A stretch of DNA of 39,057 nucleotides from Gemmatimonadaceae bacterium (GTDB lineage: Bacteria > Gemmatimonadota > Gemmatimonadetes > Gemmatimonadales > Gemmatimonadaceae), in NCBI GenBank assembly GCA_025453745.1, contig JALOPS010000001.1:1-39057 (forward strand), written 5' to 3'. The notes beneath the pieces were generated by a model, which saw only the letters and a list, made by a program, of their open reading frames with translations, was not told the DNA's origin and did no database searches. The translations under genes were made by a program, and so were the position numbers. Positions 26,849-34,932 of this stretch are shown here, piece after piece (the first letter of the stretch is position 1; each line of letters opens with the position of its first letter).

Positions 26849-29286
26849 CTACACACCAGGCGGCCCACATCGTCGCCGCCCACCTCGCCGCAGCACTCTC
26901 CCCATCGCGTGACCCGCACAGCAGCACGCTCGGAGAGATCACGCTCGCGCCACACCAGCGCGACGCGGTGGCACAACTCCGCACACTCATGAAAGCCCAC
27001 GGCGGTGCCCTCCTCGCCGATGACGTCGGACTCGGCAAGACCTTCGTCGCCCTCGCACTCGCCACCCACTACCGCACCCCCGTCGTCCTCGCACCCGCCG
27101 CACTGCGCCCGCAATGGCGCACCGCCTGCACACGCACAGGACGACCGCTCCCCCTGCTCTCGATCCAACAGCTCTCGCGCGCCCCCGCACTCCTCACCAA
27201 CTCGCCAGACCTCGTCATCATCGACGAAGCCCACCACCTCCGCACACCCACCACACACCGCTATCGCCACGCCGCCGCACTCTGCCGCTCCGCGCACGTG
27301 CTGCTCATGACCGCCACCCCCATTCACAATCGTGCACGCGACCTCACACACCTCCTCGCCCTCTTCGCCGACCCCGCGCTGCTGCACGACACGGCCCGCC
27401 ACACCCAGCTCATCGTACGACGCACCGCGCGCATCCTGCCGCCCACGCCCCAACGCGCGCGACAGCCCGCACCACCGCCCGCCGTGCACCCACCTCGCGA
27501 GTGGCAGCTCACCATCACGCCGCCTCGGCTCGCCATCGCCCACGCCATCGACGCGCTGCCACTGCCGACCGCAGCACCCGTCGCCGCACTCGTCCGCCTG
27601 CTCCTGCATCGCCACTGGCACTCCTCCGGCGGTGCACTGCAACACGCCCTCGCCCGCCTGCGGGCCCGCCTCGCCGCCATCGACACCGCCGCACAACACG
27701 GACACACCCTCTCACCCCGCGCACTCGCACGACAACTCGTCGGCGTGGATGCCCTGCAGCCCTCCCTCTTCGCGGAGACCGGTGCCCACGCAGCCGTCGA
27801 CCTCGCACAACTCCGCGCCGACTGCGCACGCACCAGCGCAGCCCTCACCACCCTGCGTGCACTCGTCGATCGCGAAGCACCACACGTCGACGCCGAACGC
27901 GCCCGCGTCCTGCTCGCCATCCGCGACGCGCACGCCCCCGCCCCCGTGATCGCGTTCACGCAGTTCGTCTCCACGGTCCGCGCACTCGCCGCGCAGCTCC
28001 GCGGCGTGCCGCACGTCGCCGCACTCGCCGGACAACGGGCCACCATCGCCTCCGGACCGATCCCTCGACATGCGCTGCTCCGCCTCGTCGCACCACGCGC
28101 ACACGGCGTCGCCGAACCGCCACCACAACACCGCGTGTCGCTCCTCCTCGCCACCGACGTCGCCGGCGAAGGACTCGACCTCACCGATGCCGCCTCCGTC
28201 ATTCACCTCGACCTCCCCTGGACTCCACCGCGCCTCACGCAACGACTCGGCCGCATCGCCCGGCTCGGCTCGCCACATCGCGCCGTCAGCGTGCACGTCA
28301 TCCGCCCACCCGTCAGCGCGAACACGCGACACACCATCGACGCCCCACTCGCTCGCAAGGCCAGCATCGCCAACGCCACACTCGGCGCGTCGGCCCTCCC
28401 CTCGCCCATTGCCGTTCACCCCCCAGCGCCGCACACCGACCCGGCCGAACAACGCAGCCGAGCCCTGGCTTGTACGCAACGCATCGCCCAGCGATGGCGC
28501 GCGCGCGCCGGAGACGAAGCGCGGGTGTCGCACCGGGTCGCCGTACTCTCGTCGGCTCGTCAGCGCGCACCAGCCGCCTTGGCCATCGTCGATCACCACG
28601 GCCACCCCACCCTCGTCGCGATGGAAGCGCACGGCGCGGCGTGGCGCGCCACGAACGCACCGGTCGCGCACGCACGCGTGATGCGGCAGATCGATCGTGC
28701 ACTCGCGCACGCCGATCCCGCACCACACCAACGCGACACCCACGCCGCGCCCCACGCCGTACCACACTGTTCCACACACCACGCGCCCACCGTGCGCGCC
28801 GTCGCACGCGCCGCACTTGCCTGGCGCGACCGGGAGCGCATGCGCGAGATCGGCCTCGAAGACATCACGACGCCTGCACACCACGGACCGGCAAACGGCA
28901 CGCGCGTGCTCGCGCGCGTCCTCGCACGCGTTGATCAGTGCGAGCAGCAGCTCACGTTCACGGAGCGACGCGCCACGCGGCACCTGTTCGACCGCGCGCG
29001 TGCCGCGGTGCGCACGGCGCGGGGTGCGCATCGCCTCGCCGAATGGGCGGCGTTGCTCGCGCACCCGCCACCGCGCGATCTGGCACAGCGCCTCGCGTGG
29101 CTCACCCAGTGCGCGGAACTGTCGGATCACGGCGTGCGCACCGCAGACCGCGCCGACGCACCCCCCGCCGAGCCTGTGACGGGCGGGCCCAGGCGGCGCA
29201 TCCGGTGGTTGCTGGTGGTCGTGCCCGCCGCCGAACACCCGCCGTTCGACGCATCTCCCCTCGTGCCGCCCGTCGCACCGCGCTGA
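26830..29286 (+). CDS. SNF2-family DEAH-type helicase paired with the methyltransferase
   Basis: 818 residues with a complete helicase core. Q-like region APHQRDAV, Walker A ADDVGLGKT (63-71), motif II DEAHH (132-136), motif III TATPIHN (161-167), then in the second RecA-like domain ATDVAGEGLDL (to about 451) and QRLGRIARLG (from 471). VGLGKT with GEGLDLT and QRLGR is the RapA/SNF2 form. A helical insertion of about 200 residues separates the two RecA-like domains, and a C-terminal extension of about 300 residues has no recognised domain. The gene begins 19 bases inside the methyltransferase, so the two are one unit. In class 1 DISARM, DrmD is an SNF2 helicase beside methylase DrmMI; no drmA, drmB or drmC is seen here. 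Confidence 0.88.
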   Translation: MAHPRVTTHQAAHIVAAHLAAALSPSRDPHSSTLGEITLAPHQRDAVAQLRTLMKAHGGALLADDVGLGKTFVALALATHYRTPVVLAPAALRPQWRTACTRTGRPLPLLSIQQLSRAPALLTNSPDLVIIDEAHHLRTPTTHRYRHAAALCRSAHVLLMTATPIHNRARDLTHLLALFADPALLHDTARHTQLIVRRTARILPPTPQRARQPAPPPAVHPPREWQLTITPPRLAIAHAIDALPLPTAAPVAALVRLLLHRHWHSSGGALQHALARLRARLAAIDTAAQHGHTLSPRALARQLVGVDALQPSLFAETGAHAAVDLAQLRADCARTSAALTTLRALVDREAPHVDAERARVLLAIRDAHAPAPVIAFTQFVSTVRALAAQLRGVPHVAALAGQRATIASGPIPRHALLRLVAPRAHGVAEPPPQHRVSLLLATDVAGEGLDLTDAASVIHLDLPWTPPRLTQRLGRIARLGSPHRAVSVHVIRPPVSANTRHTIDAPLARKASIANATLGASALPSPIAVHPPAPHTDPAEQRSRALACTQRIAQRWRARAGDEARVSHRVAVLSSARQRAPAALAIVDHHGHPTLVAMEAHGAAWRATNAPVAHARVMRQIDRALAHADPAPHQRDTHAAPHAVPHCSTHHAPTVRAVARAALAWRDRERMREIGLEDITTPAHHGPANGTRVLARVLARVDQCEQQLTFTERRATRHLFDRARAAVRTARGAHRLAEWAALLAHPPPRDLAQRLAWLTQCAELSDHGVRTADRADAPPAEPVTGGPRRRIRWLLVVVPAAEHPPFDASPLVPPVAPR

Positions 29287-29311
29287 CACTGGCCACCCAC
29301 CGCAGGCGTAC

Positions 29312-29336
29312 AAACCGTGCGGGGCATTCCGCCGTC
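29312..29336 (+). promoter_or_regulatory. Possible ECF-type promoter of the sigma factor operon
   Basis: AAACC at 29312-29316 and CGTC at 29333-29336 are separated by 16 bases, as in many self-regulated ECF promoters (AAC-containing -35, CGTC -10). The start of the sigma gene is 24 bases further on. The -35 lacks the usual leading GG, so this is suggestive only. Confidence 0.35.
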
Positions 29337-29360
29337 TGACGGAGTGCCTTCACCCCTGCC

Positions 29361-29981
29361 ATGTCCGCCCTCGCCGTGAGCCTCCCCCCCATCGACGACC
29401 CGACCCGACGGCCACTGGCCCTCGTGAGTACGGGCATGGCCGATGGTCCGCCGCACACCATAGACCCGTGGCTCGCCGATGCGCGCGCCGCGGCCTCGGG
29501 CGATCGGCGCGCCTTCGAGCGGCTCTATCGTGCACACGTCGACCGCGTCTTCTCCCTCTGCGCACGCATGCTGGCCGATCGCACGCTGGCCGAAGAGGTC
29601 ACGCAGGACGTGTTCGTGCGGGTGTGGGAAAAGCTCCCCGGCTTTCGCGGCGAGAGCGCACTCTCGACCTGGATCCATCGCGTGGCCACGAGCGTGGTCC
29701 TCACGCGTCGCAAGGTCGACGCCACGCGTCATGGACGGCTCGACGATCGCGAGGACGCCGTCGACATCCTCCCCGCCGCACCCGCGTCGGTCGGTGACCG
29801 GATGGATCTCGAACAGGCGATCGCGGCGCTTCCGCCGGGCGCCCGCCGTATCTTCGTCCTCCACGACGTGGAGGGCTTCACCCACGAGGAGATCGCCGAA
29901 CAGCTCGGCATCACCTCGGGGGGCAGCAAGGCGCAGTTGCATCGCGCCCGGATGCTCCTTCGCGCGGCCCTGAATCGATGA
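29361..29981 (+). CDS. ECF-type RNA polymerase sigma factor
   Basis: 206 residues. Region 2 is clear: GDRRAFERLYRAHVDRVFSL, then LAEEVTQDVFVRVWEKLPGF and ALSTWIHRVATSVVLTRRK. Region 4 follows: AIAALPPGARRIFVLHDVEG, FTHEEIAEQLGITSGGSKAQ, LHRARMLLRAAL. There is no region 3, as expected for ECF factors. About 45 polar residues precede region 2; an in-frame ATG at 29436 could be the true start. The stop overlaps the start of the anti-sigma gene (ATGA), so the two proteins should be made in balanced amounts. A possible autoregulated promoter lies at 29312-29336. Confidence 0.92.
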   Translation: MSALAVSLPPIDDPTRRPLALVSTGMADGPPHTIDPWLADARAAASGDRRAFERLYRAHVDRVFSLCARMLADRTLAEEVTQDVFVRVWEKLPGFRGESALSTWIHRVATSVVLTRRKVDATRHGRLDDREDAVDILPAAPASVGDRMDLEQAIAALPPGARRIFVLHDVEGFTHEEIAEQLGITSGGSKAQLHRARMLLRAALNR

Positions 29982-30904
29982 TGACCCTCGCCTTCTCGTG
30001 CGCCGACTTCGAGGCGCACCTCGCCGACTACCTCGAGCCCGGTGGGCTCGATGCGCGGATGCGCGCGCGCGCCGATGCACATCGCGCACAGTGCGCGGCC
30101 TGTCAGTCGCTCGTCATGGAGCTCGAGGCCATCGCGACCAGCGCGGCCGCACTCCCGCCGCTCGCTCCATCCCGCGATCTGTGGAGTGGCATCGCCGAAC
30201 GGCTCGAGACGCAGGTCGTCGCACTCCCCACCGCGTCGCGGGCCATCGCCGCATCAGCGCCCGCGCGTGGCTCCTCACGACTCCCGCGCACGATCCGCAT
30301 CGAGTGGTTTGCCGCCGCGGCCGTGGCGCTCATCGCCGTCACCGCCACGGGCACGTGGCAGTTCGCGCGCGCGCGCGTGGACAGCTCGGCGTCGCCCGTC
30401 GCCTCGGTCGCCACCACCGCCACCAGCACGGTGCCCGCCCAGTCCGCGACGTCCGCCGTCCCCGCTGCGCCGAGCGCCTCCACCACCTCGTCCACCGCGG
30501 CCGATCCGTCGCCCGCCACCCCAGGTGGCACGTCTGCCGACGCGGCGCGCGTCGCGAGCGCACCGGATACCCCCACGTCCGCCGCGCCACGCGCACGGCT
30601 CCCGCGCACAGGCACTGCACCGTTACTCGCCGTGCCCGTCAGCGCGCCCTCCGTGGATGTCACCCTCTCGCGCGAGATCGACGCGCTGCGCACGGTGGTC
30701 GACGATCGCTTCACCGAGCTCGACTCCATCACCGTCAGCGTGATCAAGCGCAATCTCCGCATCATCGACGCGGCGATCGCCGAGAGCCGCAAGGCACTCA
30801 AGCAGGATCCCCGAAGCCGCTTCCTGGCCGACCAGCTCGACCGCGCCCTCTCGCGCAAGGTCGAGCTGTTGCGACAGGCGGCGCTGCTCGAGCGGGGGGC
30901 CTGA
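29978..30904 (+). CDS. Zinc-finger anti-sigma factor, membrane-spanning
   Basis: 308 residues. The cytoplasmic N-terminus holds a ZAS-type zinc-binding motif with His35, Cys39 and Cys42 (HRAQCAACQSL) plus upstream CADFEAHLADYLE. A single membrane segment (FAAAAVALIAVTATGTW) lies near residue 110-130. Outside it is a long Ser/Thr/Ala/Pro linker and a C-terminal helical segment (REIDALRTVVDDRFTELDSI, VELLRQAALLERGA) likely to form a coiled coil. Such proteins hold their ECF sigma factor at the membrane until a signal releases it. The extracytoplasmic helical end may be the sensor. The gene overlaps the sigma gene and is followed two bases later by a DUF4097 gene. Confidence 0.85.
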   Translation: MMTLAFSCADFEAHLADYLEPGGLDARMRARADAHRAQCAACQSLVMELEAIATSAAALPPLAPSRDLWSGIAERLETQVVALPTASRAIAASAPARGSSRLPRTIRIEWFAAAAVALIAVTATGTWQFARARVDSSASPVASVATTATSTVPAQSATSAVPAAPSASTTSSTAADPSPATPGGTSADAARVASAPDTPTSAAPRARLPRTGTAPLLAVPVSAPSVDVTLSREIDALRTVVDDRFTELDSITVSVIKRNLRIIDAAIAESRKALKQDPRSRFLADQLDRALSRKVELLRQAALLERGA

Positions 30905-30906
30905 GC

Positions 30907-31830
30907 ATGCCTCGCACGCTCATCATCGCGGCACTGCTCTGCGGCAGCGCCCTCGGCCTCACCGCACAGGACGCGTCGCGTGTCGATACAACCGTCACGC
31001 TCTCCCGCTCGGCGATCGTCGAGCTGACGCTCATCTCCGGCACCATCGTCGTCCGTGGCGTCGATCGCGACCAGGCGCATGTTGTCGCGACCACATCGCC
31101 CGGCTCGTCGATCTCGATCATGTCGTCGGGGAGTCAGTTGCGCGTCGGGATCCGGCCGTTCGATCGCTCGTGGTCGGGGCGTTCGTACTCCGGGCGCGGC
31201 GAAAACCGTTTCGAGCTCGAGGTCCCGCAGGGAGTGCGCGTGATTGCCGCCACCACGTCGGGTGATGTCGAGATCCGCGACACGCGGGGCGAGGTCGAGG
31301 TCCGCACCACCAGTGGCGACGTGATCGTCGAGGGGGCGCGTCGGCGGGTCGACCTCTCGGGCACCAGCTCGACGATGCGACTGCGCGACGTCGACGGCAG
31401 TGTGCGCGCCGGCGGGGTCAGCGGCGACATCGAGCTGATCGATGTCGAGGGCGAGGTGCAGGGCAGTACCGTCAGCGGCAACCTCGTCGTGCGTGGCGGT
31501 CGTGTCACCGATCTCCGGCTCGAAACGGTCTCGGGCGACATCGAAGTCGGCAGTGCGCTCGGCGGCGGCGGCCGCTACGAGGTGCGCGCGCACTCCGGCG
31601 ATGTCCGACTCGGGCTCGAGGAACGCACGCCGCTCGTGCTGGCGGTCGAGACGTTCAGTGGGGAGATCAACACCGCGATCCCCGCGACGATGCTCCCCTC
31701 CGGCGAGCCCACGCGGCGGCGGCGGATGGAGCTCGCCATCGGCGGAGCGACCAGTGGGCAGAGCCCGCGCTTCGTGGTGACCACGTTCAGCGGCGATATC
31801 CAGATCAGCCGAGTGAGGATGGAGCGATGA
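30907..31830 (+). CDS. DUF4097 beta-helix-like exported protein (first)
   Basis: 307 residues with a signal peptide (MPRTLIIAALLCGSALGLTA, then QDAS). The mature protein is a succession of short imperfect strand repeats built on T-x-S-G-D-V/I (ATTSGDVEIRDTRGEVEVRT, TSGDVIVEGARR, VSGDIELIDVEGEV, TFSGDIQISRV), the hallmark of DUF4097 adhesin-like proteins, which fold as a beta solenoid. Function unknown; in such operons they are thought to be cell-envelope targets or modulators of the ECF pathway. The ATG at 30907 lies two bases past the anti-sigma stop. The open frame upstream to 29998 is a shadow of that gene. Confidence 0.85.
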   Translation: MPRTLIIAALLCGSALGLTAQDASRVDTTVTLSRSAIVELTLISGTIVVRGVDRDQAHVVATTSPGSSISIMSSGSQLRVGIRPFDRSWSGRSYSGRGENRFELEVPQGVRVIAATTSGDVEIRDTRGEVEVRTTSGDVIVEGARRRVDLSGTSSTMRLRDVDGSVRAGGVSGDIELIDVEGEVQGSTVSGNLVVRGGRVTDLRLETVSGDIEVGSALGGGGRYEVRAHSGDVRLGLEERTPLVLAVETFSGEINTAIPATMLPSGEPTRRRRMELAIGGATSGQSPRFVVTTFSGDIQISRVRMER

Positions 31831-32777
31831 GTGTGGGCACGAGGGGGGAGTGGGTGGGGTGCGCCGTGGCGGCTGGGTCGCGGGTGGAGCGGATTGCGGG
31901 CGCGGTGACACCCGAACCGACCGCGTTGCGTAGGGAGGCCATGCGCCATCTCGTTCGCGTCGTCCCCCGCAGGGGGTATCAGGTCGCGGCCCGGCTCCTC
32001 GCGCCGTCCGTCGTCGCGGTCGCGCTGGCCACCGGCAGCGCGGCGGCCCAACAGCGGCAGGAGAACGTCTTCACCTGGAACGGCGCCGTGCCATCGGGGC
32101 GCGTGACCTACGTGCGCAATATCAACGGGCGCGTGCGGGTCGAGCGGGCGAGTGGCAAGCAGGTCGAGATCGCGGCGACCAAGCGCTGGCGGCGTGGCAA
32201 TCCCGACGACGTGCGCATCGAGACGCGGCGCGTCGGCGCAGACGAGCAGGACGTGCTCGTCTGCGCGCTCTGGGGCGAGCAGCGCTGCGAGGCCGACGGA
32301 ATCCGCGGCAGGACGCGCTGGCGCGACGGCGATGATGTGTCGGTCGAGTTCGTCGTGCGGCTCCCCGATGGCGTGCGCGTCGATGTCAACACCGTCAATG
32401 GCGGCGTCGACATCCAGGGCGTCGGCGGCGATGTGGTCGCGCGTACGGTCAATGGCGACATCGATGCAGCCAGCACCGGTGGCCCCGTGGTCGCGCGCAC
32501 GGTCAACGGCAGCCTGCGCGTCCGCATGAACACCATCGGCAGCGCCAGCGATCTCGAATACGAGACCATCAACGGCTCCGTCACCGTGGAGCTCCCGTCA
32601 TCCCTCGGCGCGTCGGTCGATCTCTCGACCGTCAACGGCAAGGTCTCGAGCGATTTCCCGATGATGGTCAGCGGCACCGTCTCGCCCAAGCGTGTGCGTG
32701 CGACCATCGGCGACGGGCGTGTGCAACTGCGCGTGCGCACCATCAACGGCAGCGTGGAGTTGCGGAAGACCAACTGA
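31827..32777 (+). CDS. DUF4097 beta-helix-like exported protein (second)
   Basis: 316 residues from the ATG overlapping the previous stop (ATGA), or 278 from the ATG at 31941, which places the signal peptide (LLAPSVVAVALATGSAAAQQ) near the start and is preceded by GGGAGG. The mature part repeats T-V/I-N-G-x-V/I units: VNTVNGGVDIQGVGG, ARTVNGDIDAAS, ARTVNGSLRVRM, YETINGSVTVEL, STVNGKVSSDF, RTINGSVELRKTN. Where the neighbour has SGD this protein has NG, so they are diverged paralogues with different solenoid turns. Role in the envelope is inferred from the signal peptide and from cotranscription with the sigma/anti-sigma pair. Confidence 0.82.
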   Translation: MSVGTRGEWVGCAVAAGSRVERIAGAVTPEPTALRREAMRHLVRVVPRRGYQVAARLLAPSVVAVALATGSAAAQQRQENVFTWNGAVPSGRVTYVRNINGRVRVERASGKQVEIAATKRWRRGNPDDVRIETRRVGADEQDVLVCALWGEQRCEADGIRGRTRWRDGDDVSVEFVVRLPDGVRVDVNTVNGGVDIQGVGGDVVARTVNGDIDAASTGGPVVARTVNGSLRVRMNTIGSASDLEYETINGSVTVELPSSLGASVDLSTVNGKVSSDFPMMVSGTVSPKRVRATIGDGRVQLRVRTINGSVELRKTN

Positions 32778-32852
32778 GCGGCGAAGCGTGGCCTGCACTC
32801 CTCGCGTGTCGCGATGGCGAGCAGGCACAACAGCACCGCCATCGCGCCCTAC

Positions 32853-33239
32853 TCACGTCGCCTCGCGTTCCTCCAGGAGCGCGAGGCGATTGCCTTCACT
32901 GTCTTCGATCTCTGCCACCGTGAGTGTGGGCGACACGGCGGTAGGCCCGTACAGCACCACCGCACCGAGCGCCGAGGCCGTGGCCAGCACATCGGCAACA
33001 CTGGTCACGCGCAGATACACGATCGGCCCCACCTTCGCCGGGCGATACACATCGCCTGCGGCGAGGGCGAGCGTCGTCCGCCCGATCGAATCGCTCGTCG
33101 GGAAGAACGCCATGGGATACCCATCGATGAGCTCTCGTGCGAGATCGATCTGGAGCAGTGCTTCGTAGAAGCGCACCGCGCGATCGAGATCGAGCACGGG
33201 AAGCTCGACATGGGCAACCCCGATGAACGGAGTCTTCAC
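32853..33239 (-). CDS. VOC-family (glyoxalase/bleomycin-resistance-like) protein
   Basis: 128 residues from the GTG at 33239, which has GAGGGG just upstream. It shows the VOC pattern: IGVAHVELPVLDLDRAVRFY, EALLQIDLARELIDGYPMAF, then RVTSVADVLATASALGAVV and a closing EIEDSEGNRLALLEERE with the typical D-P/S-x-GN turn and C-terminal metal-ligand Glu. VOC proteins include glyoxalase, dioxygenases and antibiotic-binding proteins, and the substrate cannot be told. The start follows the pterin dehydratase stop by seven bases, so the two form an operon. The longer reading to 33365 overlaps that gene and is rejected. Confidence 0.85.
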   Translation of the reverse strand: MKTPFIGVAHVELPVLDLDRAVRFYEALLQIDLARELIDGYPMAFFPTSDSIGRTTLALAAGDVYRPAKVGPIVYLRVTSVADVLATASALGAVVLYGPTAVSPTLTVAEIEDSEGNRLALLEEREAT

Positions 33240-33246
33240 GCGCCCC

Positions 33247-33561
33247 TCACCCCGCCAGCGCCACCGCCTCCGCCCCCATCCCCGTGGCCGCCACGGCGAT
33301 CTGCTTCGCCAGCGCCACGTCGTTCTGCGTGAGCCCACCCGCGTCGTGCGTGGTGAGCAGCACATGCACCCACCGCCACCGGATATCGAGATCCGGATGG
33401 TGATTCACCGCTTCGGCGAGGAAGCCGATACGGGTGACTAGGGCAATGGCTTCGGGGAATCCGGCGCACGCGTATCGGGCCACTATGGCGTCACCAACGC
33501 GCTTCCATCCGGAAAGTTCAGTCAACGCGGCGCTCACCGCCGCATCGGTCAACCGCTCCAT
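33247..33561 (-). CDS. phhB: Pterin-4a-carbinolamine dehydratase (PhhB/DCoH)
   Basis: 104 residues, standard family length. The active-site signature is present: AEAVNHHPDLDIRWRWVHVL followed by LTTHDAGGLTQNDVALAKQI, with the catalytic His pair (NHHP) and a later His (TTHD). The enzyme dehydrates 4a-hydroxytetrahydrobiopterin to recycle the cofactor of aromatic amino acid hydroxylases, and homologues exist where no such hydroxylase is known. The N-terminus reads SAALTELSGWKRVGDAIVAR, typical. The first gene of a two-gene unit with the VOC protein. The 199-base divergent gap to the radical SAM gene should hold both promoters; TTGTGA with AATACG 18 bases on is a weak candidate for this strand. 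Confidence 0.92.
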   Translation of the reverse strand: MERLTDAAVSAALTELSGWKRVGDAIVARYACAGFPEAIALVTRIGFLAEAVNHHPDLDIRWRWVHVLLTTHDAGGLTQNDVALAKQIAVAATGMGAEAVALAG

Positions 33562-33760
33562 GGCTGTGCGATCCGTTCAGGGAACGCGCACAATCGCCAC
33601 GCCCTGCCACTCGGCGCCAGCCCCCTGCGATTCCCCTACACCACCCGCATCATCCCCCTGTGGACCACCCGCCACGCTAGCGTATTCGGCTTTTCTTCGG
33701 TAATTCACAAAGTCCGAGGCCCGCCCATCTGGCGGCCTTCGCAGTTCACCGGACCGTGTC

Positions 33761-34804
33761 ATGTCGTCCACCGCGCGACGCTTGCTGCCCGTCCTTCGGC
33801 AGCTCCACGACATCGAGTATCTCGATGCCGTCGCTCAGGGGGTCTTGAACCCCCCGGCCAGTACGGGGATGCCCTTCTGGTCGATCAACCCGTATGTCGG
33901 CTGCGCCTTTGGCTGTGCGTACTGCTACGCCCGCTACGCACATCGCTATGCGATGGAGCGCCACACCGACGGAGCGCCCGACACCAGTGTGCCCGCCTGG
34001 CTCGCCTTCGAGCGGCGCATCCTCGTCAAGCGCAGCGCGCCCGCGCTCCTCCGTCGTGCACTCGAGCGGGCACAGCGCGATCCCGCCGCCGCGGCCGCAC
34101 CGCTCTTGCGCGGTGCCCCGCTCCTCATCGGCTCCGCGACCGATCCCTATCAGCCCGCCGAACGCCACTTCCGCATCACACGCGGGCTGCTCGAAGTGCT
34201 CGCCAGCTACAGTCGCCTCAACCTCGTCATCATCACCAAGAGTCCGCTCGTCACGCGCGACATCGATCTCCTCGCGCGCCTCACCGTGCGCGCCCGCGTG
34301 ACGGTGCAGCTCTCGCTCATCACCATCGATCGCGAGCTCGCGCGCCGCATTGAACCGCGCGCACCCACGCCCGAAGCGCGACTGCGTGCCATGCGTCGTC
34401 TGCGCGAGGCCGGCATCGATGTGGGCGTCAACTGCATGCCCGTGCTCCCCGGCATCACCGATGCCCCGCAGGCGCTCGATGCGCTCGTCGCCGCCGTCGC
34501 CGACACCGGCGTCACGCACGTCGCCGCCTGCGCGCTCCGGCTGCAGCCCGCCGCGCGCACGCGCTACCTCCCCGTGGTGCGCGAGCACTTCCCCGCCCTT
34601 GCACCACGCTACGAAGCGACCTACCGCGACAGCGTATACGTGGGCGAGCGCTATCGCGCGGGGCTCTCCGCTTACATGACCGCGCTCTGTGCACGATACG
34701 GACTCGCCACGCGACGACGATCACCCTCCGGCCACACGCTCGACGACACGCCCGCACTCGATCCGTCGCCGGTCACCCAGCAGCTCACGCTCGCACTCGC
34801 CTGA
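33761..34804 (+). CDS. Radical SAM protein, SplB/Rv2578c-like, of the imu cluster
   Basis: 347 residues. Near the start comes WSINPYVGCAFGCAYCYARY, with a CxxxCxxC iron-sulfur motif (Cys48, Cys52, Cys55). It continues with GSATDPYQPAERHFRITRGL and LNLVIITKSPLVTRDIDLL, matching the SplB-like radical SAM proteins often encoded beside imuA-imuB-dnaE2 cassettes. The reaction is unknown; SplB itself repairs spore photoproduct, so a DNA-repair role is plausible but unproven. The C-terminus ends QQLTLALA, which faintly resembles a sliding-clamp-binding QL-x-L-(F/L) motif. It lies 128 bases upstream of imuA on the same strand. Confidence 0.85.
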   Translation: MSSTARRLLPVLRQLHDIEYLDAVAQGVLNPPASTGMPFWSINPYVGCAFGCAYCYARYAHRYAMERHTDGAPDTSVPAWLAFERRILVKRSAPALLRRALERAQRDPAAAAAPLLRGAPLLIGSATDPYQPAERHFRITRGLLEVLASYSRLNLVIITKSPLVTRDIDLLARLTVRARVTVQLSLITIDRELARRIEPRAPTPEARLRAMRRLREAGIDVGVNCMPVLPGITDAPQALDALVAAVADTGVTHVAACALRLQPAARTRYLPVVREHFPALAPRYEATYRDSVYVGERYRAGLSAYMTALCARYGLATRRRSPSGHTLDDTPALDPSPVTQQLTLALA

Positions 34805-34932
34805 CGCCCCTCGCGCGCGCGCGCACGTCCCACCCGCAACACCAGCACCGGCAGTGGCACGCGCACACCGCGCTCGCCGCGCCCCCGTCGTCCGATCCGT
34901 CCGCACCACACCAGGCACCGCCCCCGTTCCGC

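Noticed and set aside
23697-26912. 1071-residue open frame two bases offset from the methyltransferase
   Set aside because: Made almost wholly of Ser, Pro, Thr, Ala and His with no motif; a frame shadow of the real gene.
27712-29313. 533-residue minus-strand open frame opposite the helicase
   Set aside because: Cys/Gly/Val/Arg-rich shadow; the plus strand carries complete SNF2 motifs.
30103-31911. 602-residue minus-strand open frame across the anti-sigma and DUF4097 genes
   Set aside because: Antisense to two genes with recognised families; no coherent domains.
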